DNA from: Acinetobacter sp.
GTDB lineage: Bacteria; Pseudomonadota; Gammaproteobacteria; Pseudomonadales; Moraxellaceae
Assembly (NCBI GenBank): GCA_030152275.1
Contig: JASLHF010000213.1
Location: forward strand, 1 to 17,541
Length of the DNA: 17,541 nt
Reading direction: 5' to 3'
Part shown: one piece after another, positions 6,747 through 13,987 of the stretch
Layout: every line of letters begins with the position of its first letter
Position numbering within the stretch: the stretch's first letter is position 1
The notes under the pieces: generated by a model
The model's database searches: none
The model's input: the letters and a program-made list of their open reading frames with translations, nothing else
Told to the model about the DNA's origin: nothing
Position numbers and translations under genes: made by a program

Positions 6747-7322
6747 ATGTCAGATTTAACGGTTGATACAGTTCATCAAAATATCCATCAGCGCCAGTCA
6801 ATTGGCCATTTGGCGGAACCTGCACCTAATGCGGCTCAGCTGGACAAAGCTTTTTCAGCTGCTTTAACTGCTCCGGATCATCACCGTTTAAAACCTACTA
6901 GTTTTATGGTTGTGCCTGAAAATGAACGTGAGGCATTTGGCGAGCTGCTGTCGAAGGCGTTGGCAGATACAGGGCAGACGGAAGAAGCGCAGTTGGAGCG
7001 CGTGAAACATCATCCCTTTCGCGCGCCACTTTTAGTGCTGGCTTTGACCCGTCTGCAGAATCACCCTAAAGTGCCGCAGTTTGAACAGATTCTCAGCAGC
7101 GGCGCAACCATACAGAATTTTTTGCTGTCACTCCAAGCGCAAGGTTTCTCAACGATGTGGCGCAGCGGCGCTGTAGTTGAATCTGCATTATTTAAGCAAG
7201 CGCTTGGATTATCTGCAAATGATCTCATATCAGGGATTATTTATATTGGTACGGCTGTTAAAGCAATTCCGCCGCGTGCAGAAATTAATACTTCAGAATT
7301 TGTCAGTATTTGGAAAAAATAA
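6747..7322 (+). CDS. Nitroreductase-family flavoprotein (YdjA-like)
   Basis: A 191-residue FMN-dependent oxidoreductase of the short, YdjA-like nitroreductase type; the physiological substrate is unknown. Seen in the sequence are the early HQRQSIGHL segment, where Arg contacts FMN phosphate in the family, APDHHRLKPTSFMVV near residues 42-56, the central GATIQNFLLSLQAQGFSTMW segment and a C-terminal GIIYIGTA strand. The frame can be extended to a GTG at 6732, but MSDLTVD at 6747 is the more natural start; no clear ribosome site decides it. The gpsA gene follows after 43 bases on the same strand, so the two may be co-transcribed. Confidence 0.88.
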   Translation: MSDLTVDTVHQNIHQRQSIGHLAEPAPNAAQLDKAFSAALTAPDHHRLKPTSFMVVPENEREAFGELLSKALADTGQTEEAQLERVKHHPFRAPLLVLALTRLQNHPKVPQFEQILSSGATIQNFLLSLQAQGFSTMWRSGAVVESALFKQALGLSANDLISGIIYIGTAVKAIPPRAEINTSEFVSIWKK

Positions 7323-7365
7323 GCGTTTGAAGCGCATCAGAGCAGTGTATTAGGAAATAAAAACA

Positions 7366-8439
7366 ATGTCAGAACTTAAATTTTCAGATTTAGTTGAACC
7401 TGCAGCGCCAGCAAGCAGCACTGCTTTACGTGTGACTGTGCTAGGCGGTGGCAGTTTTGGTACGGCTATGGCTAATACAGCGGTGCGCAATGGCTGTAAT
7501 ACGATGATCTGGATTCGGGATGAGGCCGCTGCTGCTGATATCAACGCTTCACATATTAACAAGCGCTATTTGCCAGATTTTCAGCTGGAAGCAGGACTGA
7601 AGGCTACTTCTGATTTAGAAGAGGCTGTGAGCGGGCGCGACATTATTTTTGTTGCTATTCCAAGCCACTCATTCCGCAGTGTTTTAGAACAGATTAAGCC
7701 TTTTATCAGTGCGCAGGCCGTGGTGTCTTTGACCAAAGGTATTGAGGCGAAGACCTTTAGCTTCATGAGCGATATTATTCGTGAAGTGCTGCCAGAGGTG
7801 CCTTATGGTGTGCTTTCAGGGCCGAATTTGGCCAAAGAGATTGTGGCAGGTCAACCGGCGGGTACGGTGATTGCGAGTCAATCTGAATTAGTGCGTTATG
7901 CGGTTCAGCAAGCTTTGCATAGCGCTTTATTCCGTGTATTTGCGAGTGATGATGTTCATGGTGTTGAGCTGGGCGGCGCATTGAAGAATATTTATGCAGT
8001 GGCGATGGGGATGGCGGCTGCATATGGTGTTGGCGAAAATACCAAAAGTATGATTCTAACGAGAGCTTTGGCTGAAATGAGCCGTTTTGCTGTTGAGTTG
8101 GGAGCAAATCCGCTAACATTTTTGGGATTATCTGGGGTCGGTGATTTGTTTGCGACCTGCAGCAGCCCATTGAGCCGCAATTATCAGGTTGGCTTTGCGC
8201 TGGGTTCTGGTAAAACACTGGAACAGGCGACAGCTGAGTTGGGGCAAACGGCAGAAGGCATCAACACTATTGTACAAGTCAAAGCGCGTTCGGAAGCCTT
8301 GAATGTATATATGCCTATTACTAGCGCGCTATATGATGTTATTTTTGAAGGTGCGCCGCCGCTCAGCATTGCATTGTCTTTAATGAAAAATGGCCATCGC
8401 AGTGATGTGGAGTTTGTGTTGCCGCATCAGCAAGCCTAA
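7366..8439 (+). CDS. gpsA: Glycerol-3-phosphate dehydrogenase [NAD(P)+]
   Basis: GpsA reduces dihydroxyacetone phosphate to sn-glycerol 3-phosphate, the backbone of phospholipids, in the cytoplasm. The N-terminal Rossmann fold has VTVLGGGSFGTAMA (24-36). Also present are the VAIPSHSFR strand, SLTKGIE (121-127), SGPNLAKE (151-158) and GGALKNIYAVAMGM, whose Lys207 is the catalytic lysine, followed by ENTKSMILTRALAEM and LSGVGDLFATC. At 357 residues it is a little longer than the 339 of E. coli because of about 20 extra residues before the Rossmann strand. An AGGA ribosome site precedes the ATG. It is followed by sixA after about 100 bases. Confidence 0.97.
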   Translation: MSELKFSDLVEPAAPASSTALRVTVLGGGSFGTAMANTAVRNGCNTMIWIRDEAAAADINASHINKRYLPDFQLEAGLKATSDLEEAVSGRDIIFVAIPSHSFRSVLEQIKPFISAQAVVSLTKGIEAKTFSFMSDIIREVLPEVPYGVLSGPNLAKEIVAGQPAGTVIASQSELVRYAVQQALHSALFRVFASDDVHGVELGGALKNIYAVAMGMAAAYGVGENTKSMILTRALAEMSRFAVELGANPLTFLGLSGVGDLFATCSSPLSRNYQVGFALGSGKTLEQATAELGQTAEGINTIVQVKARSEALNVYMPITSALYDVIFEGAPPLSIALSLMKNGHRSDVEFVLPHQQA

Positions 8440-8542
8440 AACATCTGATATGTAAACTTGCTTTATAGCGTAATATTGCTGTGATAAAAAACACGGTTGT
8501 CATAAACCGCAGATAAAATACAGCATAGAAGAAGGGAAATTT

Positions 8543-8998
8543 ATGCAACTGACTTTAATACGGCACGGTGAGGCTTCACCTCCGGTAATGGGGAATGATA
8601 CTGCGCGCCCGCTGACTGAGCGTGGTCATACACAGGCGCAGCAAACAGCTGATTGGCTTAAAGATAGGATTCAGCCCGAAGTGTTTGTGGTGAGTCCGCT
8701 GCTGCGGGCGCAAGAAACTTTGGCGCATTTGCAGCATTTTTTTCCACACATCCCCGTGGTTATTTGCAATACCATTAAGCCGGATGATGATGCTTCTTGT
8801 GCAGTAGAATGGCTGTCGTATTTGCCTTATGAATCAATCGCAGTGGTTTGTCATATGAATGTGGTTGCGCACATTGCTTCTATTTTACTGCATGAGCCAT
8901 TTCATCCATTTTCATTGGCGGAAGCCCGCATTTATAATCAGGCTGTCATAGCGCCAGGTCTGTCAGAGCAGAAAAAAAGCTTTATACCAGCGGCATAA
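8543..8998 (+). CDS. sixA: Phosphohistidine phosphatase SixA
   Basis: SixA is a small histidine phosphatase that removes phosphate from phosphohistidine, known on the ArcB HPt domain and on the nitrogen PTS protein NPr in E. coli. The RHG motif (Arg7-His8-Gly9) holds the nucleophilic histidine. The PLTERGHTQAQQTADWL segment, SPLLRAQETL with a second arginine, and CHMNVVAHIASILL, where the second catalytic histidine lies, are all intact. At 151 residues it is close to the E. coli length. An AAGGGAAA ribosome site lies six bases before ATG. It is followed by gspL after 31 bases, an arrangement with no obvious functional reason. Confidence 0.93.
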   Translation: MQLTLIRHGEASPPVMGNDTARPLTERGHTQAQQTADWLKDRIQPEVFVVSPLLRAQETLAHLQHFFPHIPVVICNTIKPDDDASCAVEWLSYLPYESIAVVCHMNVVAHIASILLHEPFHPFSLAEARIYNQAVIAPGLSEQKKSFIPAA

Positions 8999-9029
8999 TA
9001 AATTAATTAAAAAACGGCAGAAAGCGCGA

Positions 9030-10169
9030 ATGTTGTATTTATGGGTACCTGAAGCCAATGGGGTTTGGCAATGGACAGATGGTGAATACTGGAAACAGTC
9101 CCCGAATATTGAGAAATTGATTCAGGATATTCGCGAATATCATGGTCAAGAGGCAACGGTTTTCTTTCCAAGCAGAAATGTGCAGATCATTCAGCAAACG
9201 ATGCCGAAACTGCAATACAAAAAATTAGGCGCGGACGGGGTGAAGTATCTGCTGGAAGAATTTGTAATTCTTCCTGTAGATGCTATGAAGGTATTGCATC
9301 ATTTTGAAAGTCCTGACCGTTTAACTGTATTGGGTATGGCTAATTCAGCAATTGAAACGCTGCAGCATTCGCTTATGCTGATACCGGTTAAAGTGGCGGC
9401 ATTGTTGCCTGATTTTTTGCTTTTGCCAGTGCCAGAGGATGGTCAGGCAGTACTGGCTAATATTAATGGACATCTGCTGGTCCGTGAAAGTGAGTATGCA
9501 GGCCAAGCGGTTGATGATTTGCCGCTGTATTTGGATTATCAGCCATCCAGTTTGCGCTTTAAGGCAACTAATCTCAGCGCTTCGCAAACGAACAGTCTGC
9601 AAGCTCGTGTGACGGATGATTGCATAGAAAGTTTTCATTATGCAGTGCCGGTCGTCAAGAAACCGAAACAGCATCCGTTTAATGTTTTGCCGAAGCCTAA
9701 AAACAGCGGGGGAATTTCCGGTTACTGGAAAGCCTGCGCTGCGGTTTGTTTGTGTCTGATTGCGGTGCAGTTAAGCTATGATGCCATCCGCTGGCACCAA
9801 AATAAAAAAGCGGCCAATATTGTGGCGGTGCAGGCAATTGACCAATTTAAATATTGGTTCGGTCAAAACTATCCGCTTACAGAGCAAACCCTAAAGAGCC
9901 AATTTGAAGCGCAGCTGCGCCAAAGCCAAACCGGCAATACACAGGCGTTGTCTATGCTTAGCCGTGTCGGTCCGCTGATGATGCAGAATCAAGTGACAGC
10001 AAACCGTATTGGATATGATCAGTCTGTATTGACAATGGAGCTAAAGGCGTCCTCATCAGAGGTGCTTCAAAGTTTGACCCAGCAGTTAAACCAGCAAGGC
10101 TTTAAAGCGGAATTAGGCAATATCCAGCCCGGAAGCGCAGGGGTAATTGGAATGGTGAAAGTACAATAA
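9030..10169 (+). CDS. gspL: Type II secretion inner-membrane platform protein GspL
   Basis: GspL links the secretion ATPase GspE, through its cytoplasmic actin-like domain, to GspM and the pseudopilus in the periplasm. The 379-residue product has the expected plan: an N-terminal domain of roughly 210 residues opening LYLWVPEANGVWQW, a basic linker rich in Pro and Lys, one membrane helix at about 232-252 and a periplasmic ferredoxin-like part that ends QQGFKAELGNIQPG...GMVKVQ. Sequence identity in this family is low, and the call rests on architecture plus the gspM partner. The stop TAA overlaps the gspM ATG by one base (TAATG), so the two are translationally coupled. No other gsp gene is in the window. 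Confidence 0.9.
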   Translation: MLYLWVPEANGVWQWTDGEYWKQSPNIEKLIQDIREYHGQEATVFFPSRNVQIIQQTMPKLQYKKLGADGVKYLLEEFVILPVDAMKVLHHFESPDRLTVLGMANSAIETLQHSLMLIPVKVAALLPDFLLLPVPEDGQAVLANINGHLLVRESEYAGQAVDDLPLYLDYQPSSLRFKATNLSASQTNSLQARVTDDCIESFHYAVPVVKKPKQHPFNVLPKPKNSGGISGYWKACAAVCLCLIAVQLSYDAIRWHQNKKAANIVAVQAIDQFKYWFGQNYPLTEQTLKSQFEAQLRQSQTGNTQALSMLSRVGPLMMQNQVTANRIGYDQSVLTMELKASSSEVLQSLTQQLNQQGFKAELGNIQPGSAGVIGMVKVQ

Positions 10170-10648
10170 TGAAAGCATTTGACAATATGCAGCAGGCAAT
10201 GGATCGCCGCGTTGAACAAATAACGGACTATTTAGATGGCCTGTCTGCCCGCGAAAGAGTGATGGTGATCTTTACTTCGGCTTTTGTCCTAATTGCTGCT
10301 GTGGGGTCGGCGCTATTTTATATGCATAAAGCTGCTGAATTTCAGCAAAAGCGGCTGGATGGCTTAAAGGATACTGTTGTCTGGATGCAAAGCAACGCTG
10401 TAGCCATGAAACCTGCAGGAGATACTGTGTTGTCAGCAGCAGATAAAGTGCAAAGGGCCGCGCAGCAGCAGGGGATCTCAGTCGCATCACAGCAATTGGG
10501 GACACAGATTCAAATTGCAGCAATGCATGAAAATTATGCAGTGTTGGCAAATTTTTTAACTCAATTGGCGCAGCTTGGGCTAAGTGTTGAGAAAATGGAG
10601 TTAAATTCAGAGGGCGGACAGATTAAATTAACAGCGACTGTACAATAA
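10169..10648 (+). CDS. gspM: Type II secretion inner-membrane platform protein GspM
   Basis: GspM stabilises GspL and completes the inner-membrane platform of the secretion machine. The 159-residue protein has a short cytoplasmic start ending in LSARERVMVIF, a single membrane helix at about 31-51, then a periplasmic coiled region and a ferredoxin-like fold (ENYAVLANFLTQLAQLGLSVEKMEL near 122-146). The LSARERVM stretch before the membrane helix is the typical GspM signature. It overlaps gspL by one base. A small stem with a T-run (GCCA-AGCA-TGGC then TTTTT, 10668-10685) lies shortly after the stop and may be a weak terminator. Confidence 0.9.
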   Translation: MKAFDNMQQAMDRRVEQITDYLDGLSARERVMVIFTSAFVLIAAVGSALFYMHKAAEFQQKRLDGLKDTVVWMQSNAVAMKPAGDTVLSAADKVQRAAQQQGISVASQQLGTQIQIAAMHENYAVLANFLTQLAQLGLSVEKMELNSEGGQIKLTATVQ

Positions 10649-10675
10649 CTGGTAAAAATAAAGAACTGCCAAGCA

Positions 10676-10704
10676 TGGCGTTTTTCTTGGGCTATGCCTA
10701 TAAT
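10676..10704 (+). promoter_or_regulatory. Possible pyrD promoter
   Basis: A consensus -10 TATAAT lies at 10699-10704, 35 bases before the pyrD ATG. The hexamer 17 bases further upstream (TGGCGT) is a poor -35 match, so the promoter is either weak or activator-helped. Confidence 0.35.
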
Positions 10705-10738
10705 ATGGCGACTTAAAAAGCAGTAGACTTTTGCCGAT

Positions 10739-11740
10739 ATGTTGTATTCTCTTGCCCGCCCTCTGTTGTTTAGTTTAGCACCGGAGCGTGCACATGAGCT
10801 GACATTATCCTTATTGAAATCGAGCCATAAAATGGGCTTGATGCGTCAGGCTGTTGCTGATAAACCGGTAACATGCATGGGCATTGAATTTCCTAATCCG
10901 GTTGGACTGGCTGCCGGCCTAGATAAAAATGGCGCATATATTGATGCTTTAGCCGCACAAGGCTTTGGTTTTATTGAAATTGGCACTATTACGCCAAAAC
11001 CGCAGCCGGGCAATCCAGAACCACGCTTATTTCGTTTACCGCAAGCAAAAGCAATTATTAACCGCATGGGTTTTAATAATGACGGCGTCGATCAGCTGGT
11101 TGAGAATGTGAAAGCGTCTAAATTTAAAGGCGTGCTGGGTATTAATATTGGCAAAAACGCTGCCACTCCAGTGGAAAATGCTGTCGATGATTATCTGATT
11201 TGCTTAGAAAAAGTTTATAATTACGCATCTTACATCACTGTTAACATTTCATCGCCAAATACCAAAAACCTGCGCAGCCTGCAAAGCGGCGATGCGCTGA
11301 CTGAATTGTTAGAAACACTTAAAAACCGTCAGCTTGAATTGGCTCAAGAAAACCAGCATTATGTGCCATTGGTGCTTAAAGTTGCGCCAGATTTGGAAGC
11401 CGAAGATATTCATTTTATTGCACAGCAGCTGCTTCAGTTTAAAATAGACGGGCTTATTGTGACCAATACAACGCTATCGCGTGAGGGTGTAGAAAACTTG
11501 CCGCATGGTGATGAAGCTGGCGGCTTGTCTGGTGCGCCAGTTTTTGCCAAGAGTACAGCTTGTTTGGCTGCATTTGCTAAGGCGCTGGATGGTCAGATTC
11601 CACTCATCGGTGTAGGCGGTATTTTTTCGGGGCAAGATGCGGTTGCGAAAAAGAATGCAGGCGCTGCTCTTGTACAAGTATATAGTGGCCTCATATATAC
11701 TGGACCGAAACTGGTTAAAGACTGTGTAGACGCACTTTAA
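10739..11740 (+). CDS. pyrD: Dihydroorotate dehydrogenase (quinone), class 2
   Basis: PyrD oxidises dihydroorotate to orotate with FMN and passes electrons to quinone at the inner membrane, the fourth step of pyrimidine synthesis. The N-terminal amphipathic part (MLYSLARPLLFSLAPERAHE) is the class 2 membrane-binding extension. Core motifs are FPNPVGLAAGLDKNG (51-65), EIGTITPKPQPGNPEPRLFR (80-99), TVNISSPNTKNLR (167-179) with the catalytic serine, LKVAPDL, VTNTT and the phosphate-binding IGVGGIFSG. At 333 residues it has the normal length. Only a weak ribosome site is seen. The cvpA gene begins five bases after its stop. Confidence 0.97.
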   Translation: MLYSLARPLLFSLAPERAHELTLSLLKSSHKMGLMRQAVADKPVTCMGIEFPNPVGLAAGLDKNGAYIDALAAQGFGFIEIGTITPKPQPGNPEPRLFRLPQAKAIINRMGFNNDGVDQLVENVKASKFKGVLGINIGKNAATPVENAVDDYLICLEKVYNYASYITVNISSPNTKNLRSLQSGDALTELLETLKNRQLELAQENQHYVPLVLKVAPDLEAEDIHFIAQQLLQFKIDGLIVTNTTLSREGVENLPHGDEAGGLSGAPVFAKSTACLAAFAKALDGQIPLIGVGGIFSGQDAVAKKNAGAALVQVYSGLIYTGPKLVKDCVDAL

Positions 11741-11745
11741 AGAGC

Positions 11746-12330
11746 ATGAATACCATTGATATCTTTATACTGATTATTTTGCTCATTGGAGGGCTAAACG
11801 GTTTGCGTCAAGGATTTATAAAAGCCTTTGCGAACTTGGCAGGATGGGTATTTGCGCTGATTGTTGCGGCAAAATATGCTTCTGTCTTGGCTCCTTCAAT
11901 GATCTCACTCAGTTCGGATCCGGTGGTTCAGAAAATTGCAGCATTCGCATTTATTGTCTTGCTGATTGTTGTGCTGACATGGGTTGCGACCTATTTGCTT
12001 GACAGTATCCTAAAAAGTTTGAAACTTGGGCCGCTTAACCGTTTAGCTGGCGGTGTATTTGGCGGCTTAAAAGGCTTGCTGGTGGTGTTGATCACTATGC
12101 AGGGTATTGGGCCATGGGTGGAAAGTTCACCGCACTGGAAACAGTCTAAATTTATACAAAATTTGCTTCCATACGCGCCTTGGGCTGCACAAGTATCTAA
12201 AGATGCGGCCAGTGAAGCGTTACATCATATTCATGCTGAAGATCAAATGAAATCTTCAGATGCACCATCTGACACTGCGAACAAAAAAGCCCGTTCATCA
12301 GATGAATCAACAAATAACCCTTTTTATTAA
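11746..12330 (+). CDS. cvpA: CvpA-family membrane protein
   Basis: CvpA is an inner-membrane protein first linked to colicin V production and now known to matter for envelope stress resistance; its biochemical role is unclear. The 194-residue product opens MNTIDIFILIILLIGGLNGL, followed by RQGFIKAFANLAGW, which is typical of the family. Four hydrophobic segments lie near residues 5-18, 28-47, 63-86 and 100-122, with LKLGPLNRLAGGVFGGLKG between the last two. The tail from about residue 150 is hydrophilic and rich in Ser, Asp and Lys. It is packed between pyrD (5 bases) and purF (24 bases); the cvpA-purF neighbourhood is widely conserved in proteobacteria. Confidence 0.95.
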   Translation: MNTIDIFILIILLIGGLNGLRQGFIKAFANLAGWVFALIVAAKYASVLAPSMISLSSDPVVQKIAAFAFIVLLIVVLTWVATYLLDSILKSLKLGPLNRLAGGVFGGLKGLLVVLITMQGIGPWVESSPHWKQSKFIQNLLPYAPWAAQVSKDAASEALHHIHAEDQMKSSDAPSDTANKKARSSDESTNNPFY

Positions 12331-12354
12331 TCCTAGCTTGTCTGCGAGGTTGCT

Positions 12355-13896
12355 ATGTGTGGAGTAGTTGGTATAGCTGGTAAATCACCTGTTAACCAAA
12401 TGTTGTTTGATGCATTAACGATGTTACAGCATCGTGGACAAGATGCTGCCGGGATCGTCACTTGCCACGAAGGACGTTTATTCCTGCGTAAGGACACCGG
12501 CATGGTGCGCGATGTGTTCCATACCCGCCATATGCGTGCTTTAAAAGGTAACTACGGTATTGGCCATGTGCGTTATCCAACTGCCGGTTCGTCAAGCAGT
12601 GCTGAAGCGCAGCCATTCTATGTGAACTCGCCTTATGGCATCACGCTTGCGCATAATGGTAATTTGACCAATGCTGCCGAGATTCATGATGATTTGTTCA
12701 AAACAGACTTGCGTCACATGAACACAGATTCTGATTCGGAAGTGCTGCTGAACGTTTTTGCGCACGAATTGCAAAAACGCAGCAAGTTAAATGCTAGCGC
12801 GGAAGACATTTTTGATGTGGTTGCGCGTGTGCATGAACGCTGCAAAGGCGGTTATGCTGTTGTGACCATGATTACCGGTCAGGGCTTAGTGGGTTTTCGT
12901 GATCCTAATGGTATCCGTCCGCTTATTTACGGTTCGCGCGAAACTGAACAAGGCAAAGAATATATTATTGCTTCTGAGTCTGTCGCAATTACAGCGCTTG
13001 GTTTTAAAGTCGAGCGTGATATTGCGCCGGGTGAAGCGATTTTTATTACTGCAACGGGTGAAATGAGCACAAAACAATGTGCGCCAGCGCCTGAATACCG
13101 CCCATGTATTTTTGAATATGTCTACTTTGCGCGTCCAGATGCAACGATTGACGGCATCTCTGTGTATAAAGCGCGTTTGAAAATGGGTGAGAAGCTCGCT
13201 CAGAAAATTCTGCGTGAGTGGGGCGATGAGCACGATATTGATGTCGTGATTCCAATTCCGGATACTTCGCGTACATCTGCGCTAGAACTAGCGAATATGC
13301 TGGGTGTGAAATTCCGCGAAGGCTTTATGAAGAACCGCTATATTGGCCGTACCTTCATTATGCCTGGGCAGCAGCTGCGTAAAAAATCAGTCCGTCAAAA
13401 GCTGAACCCTGTTGAGCTTGAATTCCAAGGCAAAAACGTGCTGCTGGTCGATGATTCCATTGTGCGCGGTACAACGTGTAATGAGATTATTCAAATGGCG
13501 CGTGATGCTGGCGCGAAGAAAGTATTCTTTGCTTCTGCGGCGCCTATGGTGAAATATCCAAACGTATACGGTATTGATATGCCGGCTAAATCTGAACTCA
13601 TTGCATCGAACCGCAGTGTGGAAGAAATCCGTGAAATCATTGGCGCTGACCGTTTAGTCTTCCAAGACTTGGAAGATTTAAAAGCAGCTGTGCGTACGAC
13701 CAAAGTACCAGAACTTCAAGAATTTGACTGTTCTGTATTTGATGGTGTGTATGTGGCTGGCGGTATTGATCAAGCCTATCTGGATGCGTTGGAAAAGCAG
13801 CGCAGTGAATCGGCTAAGCTGGAAAATAATGACAAGTATATTGATGTGAATATCGATGCGGCTTCTGTTGATTTAACAGGTGTGCGTGAAGAGTAA
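12355..13896 (+). CDS. purF: Amidophosphoribosyltransferase
   Basis: PurF makes 5-phosphoribosylamine from PRPP and glutamine, the first committed step of purine synthesis. The sequence opens MCGVVGIAG, so Met removal exposes Cys2, the N-terminal nucleophile of the glutaminase domain. GHVRYPTAGSSS, LAHNGNLTN and GFRDPNGIRPL complete that domain. The phosphoribosyltransferase domain has the PRPP loop VLLVDDSIVRGTT (362-374). At 513 residues the length is normal and there is no propeptide. Unlike Bacillus-type enzymes it lacks an obvious FeS cysteine set. A GAGG ribosome site precedes the ATG. It ends at a strong terminator. Confidence 0.97.
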   Translation: MCGVVGIAGKSPVNQMLFDALTMLQHRGQDAAGIVTCHEGRLFLRKDTGMVRDVFHTRHMRALKGNYGIGHVRYPTAGSSSSAEAQPFYVNSPYGITLAHNGNLTNAAEIHDDLFKTDLRHMNTDSDSEVLLNVFAHELQKRSKLNASAEDIFDVVARVHERCKGGYAVVTMITGQGLVGFRDPNGIRPLIYGSRETEQGKEYIIASESVAITALGFKVERDIAPGEAIFITATGEMSTKQCAPAPEYRPCIFEYVYFARPDATIDGISVYKARLKMGEKLAQKILREWGDEHDIDVVIPIPDTSRTSALELANMLGVKFREGFMKNRYIGRTFIMPGQQLRKKSVRQKLNPVELEFQGKNVLLVDDSIVRGTTCNEIIQMARDAGAKKVFFASAAPMVKYPNVYGIDMPAKSELIASNRSVEEIREIIGADRLVFQDLEDLKAAVRTTKVPELQEFDCSVFDGVYVAGGIDQAYLDALEKQRSESAKLENNDKYIDVNIDAASVDLTGVREE

Positions 13897-13914
13897 TTGC
13901 TTCAATACCTTATG

Positions 13915-13941
13915 AAAAAAGCGGGAATTTCCCGCTTTTTT
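13915..13941. terminator. Intrinsic terminator after purF
   Basis: The stem GCGGG (13921-13925) with CCCGC (13931-13935) is flanked by AAAAAA before and TTTTTT after, which pair to lengthen it. It lies about 20 bases past the purF stop and separates purF from the next gene. Confidence 0.85.
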
Positions 13942-13987
13942 CATTTATGATGATTAACCAAAGACAATGTTGTTTTAAGGGATTGCA

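Noticed and set aside
7775..8218. 147-codon minus-strand frame inside gpsA
   Set aside because: Pro/Gln/His-rich shadow of the conserved gpsA frame.
12886..13276. Minus-strand frames of 76 and 115 codons inside purF
   Set aside because: Shadows of purF, which is intact over its whole length.
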